Shown here one piece after another: positions 7,960 to 16,997 of a stretch of DNA of 64,000 nucleotides. The stretch lies in contig NZ_JBNAGF010000011.1 of NCBI RefSeq assembly GCF_049801055.1, positions 115,631-179,630 on the forward strand. The letters run 5' to 3'. Source of the stretch: JBNAGF01 sp049801055 (GTDB lineage Bacteria; Pseudomonadota; Alphaproteobacteria; Rhodobacterales; Rhodobacteraceae). Below the pieces are notes generated by a model. That model was not told where the DNA came from. It did not search any database and saw nothing but the letters and a program-made list of their open reading frames with translations. Made by a program: the position numbers and the translations under genes. Numbering within the stretch: position 1 is the stretch's first letter; the number at the start of each line of letters is the position of its first letter.

Positions 7960-9075
7960 ATGACGGGACCCGAAGAAAACCCGCAACCCGGACGCCCCGC
8001 GGCCCTGCGGCTGACCCTGTCTGCAAGTCGGGATATCGGCATCATCATCGCCGTTTCAGTGCTCGGCCTGAGCGCCGGTGCGGGGTTTCTGATCCCGCTG
8101 GTGCTGGCGTTCCTTGCCTATGTTCTGATCACCGCCGTCAGCGATCGGGTCCTGCAAATGGAGCGCATGCCGATCACGATACCACGTTGGGTCGCGGATT
8201 TGATCGGCGTTGCGGTGGTGCTGGCCGGCCTGTTCGCCGTGATGTTCATTCTTGCCAGCCAGGCCACGCATCTGGCGCGCGAGGTCGGAAACTACGAGGT
8301 CGCATTCGACAGCGCCGTCAACAGGGTTGTGGCTCTGATTGGCACCGATGTCGCCCGGTTTCTGCGCGATACGCTGGTGGGCATCGACATGTCGCTTGTC
8401 GCCCGCAGCGCCTTTGGCGGGGCAACCTCGTTTCTGAGCACGTTTCTGCTGATCAGCCTATATGTCGGTTTCATGATGGCGGAACGCACGTTGATGGGGA
8501 AAAAGCTCAAACTGGCGGTCCGGGACACCCGGCTCAGTCACGAGCTGTCCAGTATCATGGCCGCGGTGTCGCACAGCCTGCAGAGCTATGTGGGTGTCAA
8601 GACTTTCGTGTCCACTCTGACCGCCCTCGTCAGCTATGGCATCTTCCGTTGGCTGGGGCTGGAATTTGCTGAAACATGGGCTGTTCTGACATTCGCGCTC
8701 AACTTCATCCCTTCGATCGGTTCTATCATCGCGGTCATCTTTCCCGCGACGGTCTCGCTTCTGCAATATGACACGATCACTCCGTTCCTGATCATCGTCT
8801 TTCTATGTGGCTCGGTACAGTTTCTGATGGGCAACCTGCTGGATCCGGCATTGCTGGGAAGATCGCTGAACCTGTCCACCGTGATGGTGATGCTGGCGCT
8901 TACCTTCTGGAGCGCCGTCTGGGGAATCATCGGGGCGTTCCTGAGTGTGCCTCTGACTGTCTGCATCATGATCGTTTTTGCCCAGATACCGGCATTGCGA
9001 CCAGTGGCCATCCTTATGTCGAAGGATGGAAAGCTAGGACCTGCGGCAACTGAAAATTCAAACACTTCCGCCTGA
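7960..9075 (+). CDS. AI-2E family transporter (PerM/TqsA-like membrane protein)
   Basis: A 371-residue inner-membrane protein of the AI-2E transporter family (PF01594), whose members are suggested to export autoinducer-2 or to act in Na+/H+ exchange. About eight membrane segments are seen, the first pair at 'IGIIIAVSVLGLSAGAGFLIPLVLAFLAY'-like sequence near residues 27-55. The conserved C-terminal block 'FALNFIPSIGSIIAVIFPATV' and 'LDPALLGRSLNLSTVMVMLALTFWSAVWG' is present. I chose the ATG at 7960; a GTG at 7915 would add 15 residues. It is followed 32 bases later by a small membrane-anchored protein in the same direction. Confidence 0.85.
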   Translation: MTGPEENPQPGRPAALRLTLSASRDIGIIIAVSVLGLSAGAGFLIPLVLAFLAYVLITAVSDRVLQMERMPITIPRWVADLIGVAVVLAGLFAVMFILASQATHLAREVGNYEVAFDSAVNRVVALIGTDVARFLRDTLVGIDMSLVARSAFGGATSFLSTFLLISLYVGFMMAERTLMGKKLKLAVRDTRLSHELSSIMAAVSHSLQSYVGVKTFVSTLTALVSYGIFRWLGLEFAETWAVLTFALNFIPSIGSIIAVIFPATVSLLQYDTITPFLIIVFLCGSVQFLMGNLLDPALLGRSLNLSTVMVMLALTFWSAVWGIIGAFLSVPLTVCIMIVFAQIPALRPVAILMSKDGKLGPAATENSNTSA

Positions 9076-9107
9076 AACGACGGGCCCCAATCTGAAGGAG
9101 TGATCAC

Positions 9108-9416
9108 ATGGCGACCAAGGCACAGCTCGAAGCTGAACTGGCCGCGCTCAAGGCGCAACTGGCCAGCCGCCCCGAATCCTCAACCGCCGACCCCGCGAGT
9201 GTTTCGGAAGAGTCTGCAAGTGCAGGCACTGCCGAAGAAGCAAAAGACCGGTTCACGGAACTGTTGCGCGAACAGGGCATAGACCCCACCGAGATCGAAA
9301 CGCTCTGGTCAAGCCTGAGCCATGAGCTCGAAGACCTGACCCGCGACAAACCCCTTGTCACCGCCATCGCCGCCTTTGCTCTGGGATTCGCCCTCGGGCG
9401 GATCACCAAGTCCTGA
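9108..9416 (+). CDS. DUF883/ElaB-YqjD-like small membrane-anchored protein
   Basis: A 102-residue protein with a long polar, alanine- and glutamate-rich helix and a single C-terminal membrane segment with glycine-zipper spacing ('AAFALGFALGRITKS'). This layout matches the ElaB/YqjD/DUF883 family, whose E. coli members tether ribosomes to the inner membrane in stationary phase. GAAGGAG lies seven bases before the ATG. The next gene encodes a holin-like membrane protein, paralleling E. coli yqjD-yqjE. The similarity is in architecture more than in residues, so the family call is tentative. Confidence 0.65.
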   Translation: MATKAQLEAELAALKAQLASRPESSTADPASVSEESASAGTAEEAKDRFTELLREQGIDPTEIETLWSSLSHELEDLTRDKPLVTAIAAFALGFALGRITKS

Positions 9417-9446
9417 TCCCTCTTTACCAATCCCGAGGAGACCCCG

Positions 9447-9908
9447 ATGACCCGGATCGCCCAGAACCTTCAAATCGTCTTGCGCACCGAGCGCCTGATC
9501 GCCCGTCGCCATATGTCAGTCCTGCGTCAGCAAACCGGGTTGATGGCCTTTGCCGGGCTGGTAACCGGCATTGCCGTGATCATGTTGAACCTGGCTGCCT
9601 TTCTGGGACTGCGCGAGGTCGTGGCCCCGCATTGGGCGGCCAGTCTCGTGGCTCTGGCCAATCTTGCTCTGGCGGCCATATTCGCGGCCCTCGCCAAGAA
9701 CCTCAACGCAGAAAAGGATCTCGAGCCAGTGACCGAATTGCGGGACATGGCGCTTGCGGATATCGAGGCCGATGTCGAGATTGCATTGGAAGAAGCCCGC
9801 GATCTGACCGCAAGCATCAGGGCAATGGCCCGCGACCCTCTAGGAACTGCCCTGCCCGCAATGATTGGCCCGCTGATCTCGATCCTGCTGAAATCCGGGC
9901 GCAAGTAG
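9447..9908 (+). CDS. Holin-superfamily (YqjE-like) membrane protein
   Basis: A 153-residue protein with two membrane segments, near residues 30-53 ('GLMAFAGLVTGIAVIMLNLAAFLGL'-like) and 60-82, then an amphipathic acidic helix and a hydrophobic end ('GTALPAMIGPLISILLK'). The layout fits the 'phage holin family / Holin-X' group that includes YqjE. It is not in a prophage: no lysis or phage genes are near. GAGGAG precedes the ATG by seven bases. It is probably co-transcribed with the DUF883-like gene 30 bases upstream. Confidence 0.6.
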   Translation: MTRIAQNLQIVLRTERLIARRHMSVLRQQTGLMAFAGLVTGIAVIMLNLAAFLGLREVVAPHWAASLVALANLALAAIFAALAKNLNAEKDLEPVTELRDMALADIEADVEIALEEARDLTASIRAMARDPLGTALPAMIGPLISILLKSGRK

Positions 9909-10087
9909 CACTGGCTGCTCCTGCCGACCGCCCCGGTGCGGAGCAGCTGGGGACCGGCGACAGGCATTCGGAACTTGGTTGTCCGTCGGAGGTTGGGAAG
10001 GCGGTCCGGTATTCGCCTCTTGCCAGACTTCGCAGGCTCCGCCAACCTGCTAACATTCACGAAAATTCATAAAGGCCGAGACCAACC

Positions 10088-11065
10088 ATGACCGCTCGCG
10101 AACAGATCCACGACCTCCGCGCCCGTATGGGTCAGTCCATCATCGGCCAGACCGATGTGATCGACCGTCTGGTCATCGGTCTTCTTGCCAACGGAAACCT
10201 TCTGGTCGAAGGCTTGCCCGGTCTCGCCAAGACGCGTGCGATCAAGGCAATGGCCAACAATCTCGACGCGGATTTCAGCCGTATTCAGTTTACTCCGGAC
10301 CTGCTGCCTTCGGATGTCACCGGGACCGAGATCTACGCCCAGACCGACAGCGGCGCCGAATTCCGGTTTGAGCCGGGCCCGATCTTTGCCAATGTCGTTC
10401 TGGCAGACGAGATCAACCGGGCTCCTGCCAAGGTTCAGGCCGCGCTGCTGGAGGCGATGGAGGAGCGGCAGGTCACGGTTGCGGGCACCACTCACAAGAT
10501 GGAGCCGCTGTTCATCGTGATGGCGACTCAGAACCCGATCGAGCAGGAGGGGACCTATCCCCTGCCCGAGGCCCAGATGGACCGGTTCCTGATGCATGTT
10601 CAGATCAGCTATCCTCCGGTCGAAGACGAGGTCGAAGTCATTCGACTGGTCAGGGGCGAGGAACAGGCGGCACAGGCCAGCGACAAACCCCAAAAGCCAC
10701 AGCCGATCCCGCAACAGGCAGTATTCGATGCGCGATCTGAGATCGGGCAGATCCACGTGTCCGAAGCCATGGAGCGCTATATGGCTGACCTCGTGCAGGC
10801 GACCCGGACACCAGAAGACCTGTCAGACGATCTGGGCCGCTGGATCGAGATCGGTGCAAGCCCCCGCGCCTCGCTGGCGCTGGATAAATGCGGTCGCACC
10901 CATGCTTGGCTTGAAGGGCGTGACTATGTTGACCCGCAGGATCTGCGTGCAGTTGCGCCCGATGTTTTCCGTCATCGTCTGACGCTCAGCTTCGAGGCGC
11001 ATGGGGATGGTAAATCAGCAGACGACATAAGCGCCGAGATCCTGCGTCTCGTCGCGTTGCCCTGA
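10088..11065 (+). CDS. MoxR-family AAA+ ATPase
   Basis: A 325-residue AAA+ ATPase of the MoxR family; members act as chaperones that help assemble or activate partner proteins with VWA domains. Walker A 'EGLPGLAKT' is at residues 41-49, Walker B 'VVLADEINRAP' near 100-110, and sensor-1 sequence 'FIVMATQNPIEQEGTYPLPEAQMDRF' follows. The C-terminal lid contains 'SPRASLALDKCGRTHAWLEGRDYVDPQD'. It starts a six-gene operon with a DUF58 protein, a DUF4381 protein, two VWA proteins and a BatD-like protein, the classic MoxR/Bat set linked in other bacteria to envelope stress and oxygen tolerance. Confidence 0.95.
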   Translation: MTAREQIHDLRARMGQSIIGQTDVIDRLVIGLLANGNLLVEGLPGLAKTRAIKAMANNLDADFSRIQFTPDLLPSDVTGTEIYAQTDSGAEFRFEPGPIFANVVLADEINRAPAKVQAALLEAMEERQVTVAGTTHKMEPLFIVMATQNPIEQEGTYPLPEAQMDRFLMHVQISYPPVEDEVEVIRLVRGEEQAAQASDKPQKPQPIPQQAVFDARSEIGQIHVSEAMERYMADLVQATRTPEDLSDDLGRWIEIGASPRASLALDKCGRTHAWLEGRDYVDPQDLRAVAPDVFRHRLTLSFEAHGDGKSADDISAEILRLVALP

Positions 11066-11087
11066 TCTGCCGAACCGCGAGGGCATG

Positions 11088-12038
11088 ATGCCGGACCCAC
11101 AAACAGACCCCCGCATCCACGTTGACGCGCAACATCTGCGCGACTTGGGGGCGCAGGCCCGGCTGCTGAGCCTGCTTCCGAAACAGCCGGCGCGCTCGGT
11201 TCTGAATGGGCGGCATGCCTCGAAACTACGCGGACGTGGCCTCGATTTCGAGGAATTGCGCAACTACCTGCCCGGCGATGACATCAGGAGCATCGACTGG
11301 AAAGTGACCGCGCGGTCGGGCGAACCGTATGTGCGCGTCTACACCGAAGAACGGGACAGACCGGCGCTGCTGCTGGTGGACCAGCGGCAAACAATGTTCT
11401 TTGGCAGTCAGGTCTACATGAAGTCTGTCGTGGCCGCCGAAGCCGCCGCCATCGCTGCGCACCGGATTCTGGCGCAGGGCGACCGGATTGGCGCCATCGT
11501 GTTTGGTGACGACATGATCGCCGAACACCGCCCACAACGCCGACCGGCGGCGCTGGACCGGGTTCTTGGGTCGATTGGACGGGCCAATTCCCGGCTCGGC
11601 CCGGGGGGACACGACCAATCGGCCGTTCGTTTGGATGACGTCTTGCAGCAGGCGGCCAAGGTCACGCCAACCAACGCGCTGATCGCGGTGTTTTCGGATT
11701 TTGACGGGTTGAGCGCGCGAACCGAACGCCTGTTGGCACAGCTCAACGCAAAGGGTGATCTAATCCTGTTCCACGTCGCCGATCCGACATCTGCCGGCCT
11801 GCCGAATGACCTGCGTGTCGCGATCTCGGACGGTGAGTTGCAGGCAACGCTCGATGCCACGGATGAAACAGTCCGAAACAAGGTCGAGGCGGCGTTGTCC
11901 AGTCGGCTGGACGCGCTCTATCGCTGGTCGCGCCGCCATGGCTTTCCGGTTTTGCCCCTGACGACTGCCGGGCCGGCGCTCGGCCAGCTGATGGGTCTTC
12001 TCGGCCATTTGGGCACTCGAAACGGTGGCGGGACATGA
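11088..12038 (+). CDS. DUF58 domain protein (VWA-like, MoxR partner)
   Basis: A 316-residue protein carrying the DUF58 signature 'LRGRGLDFEELRNYLPGDDIRSIDWKVTARSGEPYVRVYTEERD', written here as its core 'YLPGDDIRSIDW' near residues 60-71. A VWA-like fold follows ('LLLVDQRQTMFFG'), in which the usual 'D-S-S-M' metal site is changed to 'DQRQTM'. No membrane segment is seen. DUF58 proteins are thought to be clients of MoxR ATPases. I chose the second of two adjacent ATGs (11088) because GAGGG is only one base from the first. The 3' end overlaps the next gene by four bases. Confidence 0.9.
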   Translation: MPDPQTDPRIHVDAQHLRDLGAQARLLSLLPKQPARSVLNGRHASKLRGRGLDFEELRNYLPGDDIRSIDWKVTARSGEPYVRVYTEERDRPALLLVDQRQTMFFGSQVYMKSVVAAEAAAIAAHRILAQGDRIGAIVFGDDMIAEHRPQRRPAALDRVLGSIGRANSRLGPGGHDQSAVRLDDVLQQAAKVTPTNALIAVFSDFDGLSARTERLLAQLNAKGDLILFHVADPTSAGLPNDLRVAISDGELQATLDATDETVRNKVEAALSSRLDALYRWSRRHGFPVLPLTTAGPALGQLMGLLGHLGTRNGGGT

Positions 12039-12535
12039 GCGATGCCACACCCTCATCCAGCCCTGTGTCCGATGACCTCTCGGGCAAATCTCTTGTCGAA
12101 TTGCTCGACATGCTCGCGCCCATGCCTGCGCCGCCCCCGGTCTCAATGGTGCCGCAGACAACAGGATGGCTGGTTCTGGCCGTTCTCGTCGTCGCATTGG
12201 CAATCTGGCTGATCCTTCGCTGGCGCGCCCATACCCGGCGCGAAGCCTATCGCAAGGCCGCCCTTGCCGAACTGCAACAGACTGGTGATGACGTTGCCCG
12301 GATCGCCGCTGTTTTGCGGCGGGCCGCGTTGGCCGGGTTTCAACGGGAGCAAGTGGCTGGCCTGACCGGTTCGGCCTGGCTCGGTTTTCTTGGCAAAAGC
12401 TGTCCCGGTCTCGACATGTCCTCTCAGGCTGCACAAGCGCTGACAACGGCGCCCTATCGGGGCAGTTCCAGAGATCCCGCCGTGACCGAGCTTGCCCGGC
12501 GCTGGATCCGCAATCATCGAAGGGAGCAGCCATGA
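12035..12535 (+). CDS. DUF4381 domain membrane protein
   Basis: A 166-residue protein with one membrane segment near residues 45-65 ('GWLVLAVLVVALAIWLILRW') and a cytoplasmic helical tail containing 'AHTRREAYRKAALAEL' and 'LRRAALAGFQREQVAGLTGSAWLGFL', the DUF4381 pattern. It sits between the DUF58 and BatA-type genes with four-base overlaps on both sides, so it is translated as part of the Bat operon. The role of the domain is unknown; it may anchor the complex at the membrane. Confidence 0.85.
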   Translation: MSDATPSSSPVSDDLSGKSLVELLDMLAPMPAPPPVSMVPQTTGWLVLAVLVVALAIWLILRWRAHTRREAYRKAALAELQQTGDDVARIAAVLRRAALAGFQREQVAGLTGSAWLGFLGKSCPGLDMSSQAAQALTTAPYRGSSRDPAVTELARRWIRNHRREQP

Positions 12536-13512
12536 ATCTGGCGCTTGCCTTCCCATGGGCCCTGCTGCTGTTGCCCCTTCCGCTGCTGGTCTGGCGTGTT
12601 GTCCCGCCGCACCGGCATCGTGTCACCGCTCTCAGGGTGCCGTTTTTCCGGCGGATTACAGAAGCCGCCGGGATCGATGCCACGCCCGGTGCGGTGGTGT
12701 TGCGGCGCCGCCGGATCCAGATGGTTGTCGCCATCCTGATCTGGCTGCTTCTGGTCTTCGGGCTGGCAAGACCCGAGCAGCTTGGTGAACCCGTGACACT
12801 GGAAAAGGCCGGCCGGGATGTGGTGCTGTCACTTGATATATCGGGTTCGATGGACGAACGGGACTTCAAGGCGCCCGACGGATCCCCAGTGCAGCGGCTC
12901 GAAGCCGTGAAATCCGTGCTTTCGGAATTCATCGCAGGGCGCGAAGGCGACCGCATGGCGCTGATCATTTTTGGCACGCGAGCCTTTGTTCAGGCCCCGT
13001 TCACCGAAGATCTGGCCTCGTTGCAAGGGTTTCTGGATCAAACCGTTGTGGGCATGGCAGGACCGAACACCGCGCTTGGCGATGCGATCGGGCTTGGCCT
13101 GCGCACATTCGACGCCAGCGAGGTCGAGGACAAGCTGATGATCCTGCTGAGCGACGGTGCAGACACGTCGTCGCGCATGACGCCGGTAAACGCCGCCGCC
13201 ATTGCCGCGGACAGAGGGGTCACGATCTACACGATCGGCGTCGGGGACCCAGAGGCATCGGGAGAGGACAAGGTCGATCTGGAAGCCCTGAAAGACATTG
13301 CCGACCGCACAGGCGGGCAATTCTTCTATGCCGATGACCAATCCGCGCTGACGGAAATTTATGCCGAGATTGATGCACAGGCGCCCCGGGTTGTCGAAAC
13401 TCTTTCATACCGTCCACGGGAAAGTCTCTCTCACCTGGCATTTGCCGCAGCCTTGGCACTTGCCATTGCCGGGCTGACCGGGCTGCTATTGGCGAGCCGG
13501 AGGAGCGTCTGA
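12532..13512 (+). CDS. batA: VWA-domain membrane protein (BatA-like)
   Basis: A 326-residue inner-membrane protein. Membrane segments lie near residues 5-20 and 62-80, then a VWA domain with an intact metal-ion site: 'LSLDISGSMDERDF' (DxSxS near residue 102), a Thr in 'MAGPNTALGDAIGLGL' and an Asp in 'LLSDGADTSSRM'. A C-terminal membrane segment ends in 'LLLASRRSV'. The layout is that of Bacteroides/Francisella BatA. It follows the DUF4381 gene with an ATGA overlap and precedes the BatB-like gene by one base. Confidence 0.88.
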   Translation: MNLALAFPWALLLLPLPLLVWRVVPPHRHRVTALRVPFFRRITEAAGIDATPGAVVLRRRRIQMVVAILIWLLLVFGLARPEQLGEPVTLEKAGRDVVLSLDISGSMDERDFKAPDGSPVQRLEAVKSVLSEFIAGREGDRMALIIFGTRAFVQAPFTEDLASLQGFLDQTVVGMAGPNTALGDAIGLGLRTFDASEVEDKLMILLSDGADTSSRMTPVNAAAIAADRGVTIYTIGVGDPEASGEDKVDLEALKDIADRTGGQFFYADDQSALTEIYAEIDAQAPRVVETLSYRPRESLSHLAFAAALALAIAGLTGLLLASRRSV

Positions 13513-13513
13513 A

Positions 13514-15022
13514 ATGGAGCAGTTCGCAGCATTCCACTTCATCCAACCGCTCTGGCTACTGGCGGTTCCGGTTCTGCTGCTCTTGTGGTGGCTGATCCGC
13601 AGACGAGAACAAACCGGCTCTGCTCCGGTCAGCGGAATTGCCCCGCATCTGGCCGCTGCGATGACCGTTGGCGGCAGCGATCAGGCGCGGCTGCGGCCTA
13701 TCGACGGGGTCATCCTGTCCGGTCTGCTTCTGACCCTTGCCGCTGCCGGCCCGACTTGGACCCGCGCCCCGAACCCGCTGCTGGCAGATACCGCTCCGCT
13801 GGTGGTCGCCTTGAAGGTGACCGACAGCATGAGCCAAAGCGATCTGGCGCCAACGCGGCTGGACCGCGCCAAGTTCAAAATCCTTGACCTGATCGCAGCC
13901 CGCGCAGGCGGTCGCACCGCCCTGATCGCCTATTCCGGCACAGCCCATAGGGTTGCGCCACTGACCGAGGACCCCAACATTCTGCGCCCATTGCTTGAGG
14001 GGCTGACACCAGAGGTTATGCCCGAACCGGGCGATGTCCCCGGTGCGGCGCTGCAATTGGCGCAGGGCATTCTGAACGATGCGGAAACACCGGGCGCGGT
14101 GCTGTTCGTGCTGGACGATCTGCCGCCTGGTGCGGTGACGACCCTGACCGGAGAAGACGCGCCCGAGACCATCATTCTGACCGCCCTGCCCGATGGTCAG
14201 AGCCTGCCGCAACTGGCCGGGTCCGGTCTGAGTGTCATCCCCCTTGCCAACGACGACCGCGACATCGAGCGCATCATGCGCGAAGCCGAAGCAGCTTATG
14301 TTGCTGCGCTGCAGGGTGACGAAAGACTGCATTGGGAAGATCGCGGCTGGATTCTTGCTTGGCCTGCGGCTTTGATAATTCTTCTTTGGTTCAGGCGCGG
14401 CTGGACAATGCAGTGGGTCTTTCTCGCGGCCCTGCTCTCGGGGTTCGCCGCACCTGACAAGGGACATGCAGAGGGCTGGCACGACTGGTTTCTGACCCCT
14501 GACCAACAGGGACAGATTGCCATGAACCGGAAGGATTTCAACAAGGCCGCAACCCTGTTTGCAGATCCCTACCTCAGAGCATACGCGATGCTTCGGGCCG
14601 GGCAGTATCCCGAGGCGGCCGATCTGTTCGCTATGCTTCCAAGCCCCGAGGCCGCCTTTGGCGAAGGGATGGCGCGGATCCGAAATCGGGAGTATCGGCC
14701 AGCCATCCGCGCCTTTGAAACCGCGCTGGAACGTCGTCCAGGCTGGCCCGAGGCGGAACAGAATCTAGAGCTGTCCAAAGCGATCCTCGACTATGTGGAA
14801 ACCGCCCGTGAGCAATCCGATACCGGTGAGGAATCTGGCATCGGTGCCGATGACGTAGTGTTTGACAACGAAGCGCAGCGCGGTGCCGACACGCAGATTG
14901 AAGCCCCCAAGGAGGACGCAGCCCCCCTCAATGCCGAAAGCTGGATCACCAGCATCGACACCGATATGGGGGACTTCCTGAGATCTCGCTTTATCTTGGA
15001 AAATCAGGGGCGTGATCAATGA
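13514..15022 (+). CDS. batB: VWA and TPR membrane protein (BatB/BatC-like fusion) with altered metal site
   Basis: A 502-residue protein joining a BatB-like VWA domain and a BatC-like TPR tail. Two N-terminal membrane segments ('PLWLLAVPVLLLLWWLI' and around residue 65) precede the VWA domain, and further ones are near residues 280-310. The VWA metal site is degenerate: where family members have D-x-S-x-S, this has 'LKVTDSMSQSDLAPTRLDRAKF', so the first Asp is Lys and the first Ser is Thr. TPR-like repeats follow from about residue 330 ('RAYAMLRAGQYPEAADLFAMLP'). Its stop overlaps the BatD-like gene. Adhesion through a metal ion looks unlikely. Confidence 0.85.
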   Translation: MEQFAAFHFIQPLWLLAVPVLLLLWWLIRRREQTGSAPVSGIAPHLAAAMTVGGSDQARLRPIDGVILSGLLLTLAAAGPTWTRAPNPLLADTAPLVVALKVTDSMSQSDLAPTRLDRAKFKILDLIAARAGGRTALIAYSGTAHRVAPLTEDPNILRPLLEGLTPEVMPEPGDVPGAALQLAQGILNDAETPGAVLFVLDDLPPGAVTTLTGEDAPETIILTALPDGQSLPQLAGSGLSVIPLANDDRDIERIMREAEAAYVAALQGDERLHWEDRGWILAWPAALIILLWFRRGWTMQWVFLAALLSGFAAPDKGHAEGWHDWFLTPDQQGQIAMNRKDFNKAATLFADPYLRAYAMLRAGQYPEAADLFAMLPSPEAAFGEGMARIRNREYRPAIRAFETALERRPGWPEAEQNLELSKAILDYVETAREQSDTGEESGIGADDVVFDNEAQRGADTQIEAPKEDAAPLNAESWITSIDTDMGDFLRSRFILENQGRDQ

Positions 15023-16263
15023 TGCTCAGATGTCTCGTCCTTGTTATTCTTATTTTTCCGGTATGTTCGCAGGCCCAGACACCGCTCGTTTCGATTGAAC
15101 TCCCGGACGGAGAAGTCGTGGTCGGACAACCGCTGGTTCTTCGGATGAAGGTTCTGGTTCCCACCTACATGCCCGCGCCACCGGTCTATCCCACCATCGA
15201 GCAGCCCAATCTGCTGGTGCGTCTGCCGAACCGCGCCACCTCGCCAGTCAGCGAAACCGTGGACGGAGAGACATGGTCGGGAACAAGCCGCGGATATCGC
15301 CTTTATCCTCTGGCGGCAGGCGCTTTCGAAATCCCGGGCCAGACGGTCACGATCACCTACGCCGATCCGGACACCAATGCACCGGTCACGGTGGAGGTGC
15401 CTTTTGACCCGATCCGGCTCACGGCAACCGTTCCGCCGGGGGCCGAAGAACTCTCGCCCCTGATCGTCGCCAGTGGGTTTTCCCTGTCGCAGGAATTCGA
15501 AGGCGGGCCAGATCTTGCTGCGGGTGAACCCGTTACCCGCAGCGTCACTGCCCGCATCGAAGGCACCACAGCGATCCTGATCCCATCACTCCTGCCGGCG
15601 CCCGAAGGAGATGCGCTGCGTGCCTATCCCGAAGAACCCAAGGTCAACGAAAACGAAAACCGGGGCACCTTGTCGGGAAGCCGCAGCGAAAGCGCCACAT
15701 ATCTGGCGCAGGCCGGCGGCACTGCCAGCTTGCCTCCAATCTCTTTCGATTGGTTCAATCTGGAAACCGGCGAGGTCGAAACGGCACAGGTTGAAGGAAT
15801 GAACCTGACCCTGCAGGCCCCGCCGGTTCAGAAAGATCCCGGACAAACTCTGCGCCGGCTCGGTGTGTTGGCAATTGTCATTCTGGTTTTGGCGGGTCTC
15901 ATCTGGCGTCTGCGGGAGCCCATTTCCCGCCTGCTTCTGACAATCCGGCAGCGCTGGTTGAACTCGGAGCACCATGCCGCACGTCAGGTCCGATCTGCAC
16001 TGGCACGGAAGGATCTGTCACTCACCTACTCCACCTTCGAAAACTGGCGTGATCGCGTTGGACCGATGCCGGACCGGTCGCAGGAAGACGCGTTCATGGC
16101 CGCCCTGCTGACAGTTGGCTCAATGAACTATGCCGATACCGCATCATCCTCTGACCGACCGGCAACTGGCTGGAGCAAGGCGACCCGGGCCTTTGCGGAC
16201 TTACGCAAGGCTGCCCGAACGCAAAACACCGCAAAGCCCGGCCTGCCACCGCTGAACCCGTGA
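15019..16263 (+). CDS. batD: BatD-like exported membrane protein
   Basis: A 414-residue protein with a signal peptide (residues 1-19, 'MMLRCLVLVILIFPVCSQA') and beta-rich extracytoplasmic domains ('VSIELPDGEVVVGQPLVL', 'YRLYPLAAGAFEIPGQTVTI'). One membrane segment near residues 280-297 and a basic cytoplasmic tail of about 115 residues follow. This matches the BatD 'oxygen tolerance' family (PF13584). It is the last gene of the MoxR/Bat operon and probably holds the periplasmic part of the complex. It starts by an ATGA overlap with the BatB-like gene. Confidence 0.85.
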   Translation: MMLRCLVLVILIFPVCSQAQTPLVSIELPDGEVVVGQPLVLRMKVLVPTYMPAPPVYPTIEQPNLLVRLPNRATSPVSETVDGETWSGTSRGYRLYPLAAGAFEIPGQTVTITYADPDTNAPVTVEVPFDPIRLTATVPPGAEELSPLIVASGFSLSQEFEGGPDLAAGEPVTRSVTARIEGTTAILIPSLLPAPEGDALRAYPEEPKVNENENRGTLSGSRSESATYLAQAGGTASLPPISFDWFNLETGEVETAQVEGMNLTLQAPPVQKDPGQTLRRLGVLAIVILVLAGLIWRLREPISRLLLTIRQRWLNSEHHAARQVRSALARKDLSLTYSTFENWRDRVGPMPDRSQEDAFMAALLTVGSMNYADTASSSDRPATGWSKATRAFADLRKAARTQNTAKPGLPPLNP

Positions 16264-16298
16264 GGGCAACCGGGCGCTGATGTACTGCGCCGGAGCGA

Positions 16299-16967
16299 TT
16301 AACTCTGTGCGTCGGACCGCAGGGCAACGCGATCGGTGACCCGCAGTTTGCCATAGCCGACTTCGATCACGTCCGACGACACCAGGCGGCGCAGGCTGCG
16401 TTGCAAGGTCGGAAGGGACAGCCCGACAAGTTCGGAGAGACTTGCCTGCGTCACAGGAATCCAACCGCCGGTTTCGCGCCTTGTATCGTCCAGTTGCAAA
16501 AGCCTGAGTGCGACGCGCCGATCACTGCCGGATGCGCTCAGGTTCGCGACAATCCGCAACAGCGTCTGCATGTTGGCGTGGGTCAACGCATAGAACTCGC
16601 GGTACCAGTCGGGTTCTTGATGAACCATGTCCAGAATATGGGTCCGTGACAGAAAAGCGGCCCGGCAGGGTTCTGTTGCTTCTACGGTGACCAACCTTTC
16701 CAGACCTGACAATACCGCGAGATCCCCGACCCAGAACCCGGCCTGATCGTAATGAGCAATCATTTCCTGCTCGTCGTCACCGGGTGTCGCGATACGCACC
16801 GAACCTGAAAGGATGCCATAGAGCCCATCCGCCGGATCCCCATAGCGATACAGGGTTTTGCCTACTTCAAAGTCACGGATGGAAAGGGCGTCCAGCACCT
16901 TTTTTTGAAACGCCAAGGGGCGTTCAGACAACCAACCCTGAGAGGTCAGAACTGACAACCCAGCCAT
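16299..16967 (-). CDS. Crp/Fnr-family transcription regulator
   Basis: A 222-residue regulator with an N-terminal cyclic-nucleotide-binding-like beta barrel ('LYRYGDPADGLYGILSGSVRI' near residues 38-58, 'FWVGDLAVLSGLERLVTVEA') and a C-terminal winged helix ('VTQASLSELVGLSLPTLQRSLRRLVSSDVIEVGYGKLRV'). The N-terminal cysteines that hold an Fe-S cluster in true Fnr are absent, so it is not an oxygen-sensing Fnr; the effector is unknown. I chose the ATG at 16967 with GGGGAA upstream; a TTG at 16997 would add 10 residues. It is divergent from the sulfatase gene and converges on the Bat operon. A palindrome lies 31 bases upstream of its start. Confidence 0.88.
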   Translation of the reverse strand: MAGLSVLTSQGWLSERPLAFQKKVLDALSIRDFEVGKTLYRYGDPADGLYGILSGSVRIATPGDDEQEMIAHYDQAGFWVGDLAVLSGLERLVTVEATEPCRAAFLSRTHILDMVHQEPDWYREFYALTHANMQTLLRIVANLSASGSDRRVALRLLQLDDTRRETGGWIPVTQASLSELVGLSLPTLQRSLRRLVSSDVIEVGYGKLRVTDRVALRSDAQS

Positions 16968-16997
16968 GAAATTCCCCTTCCCCCATTGGTCCTGCAA

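Noticed and set aside
9447..9908. Holin-like protein as a sign of prophage
   Set aside because: No integrase, capsid, lysin or attachment sites near; the holin label covers many ordinary small membrane proteins.
11760..12977. 405-codon minus-strand frame across three Bat-operon genes
   Set aside because: Spans several genuine overlapping genes on the other strand and has no family features.
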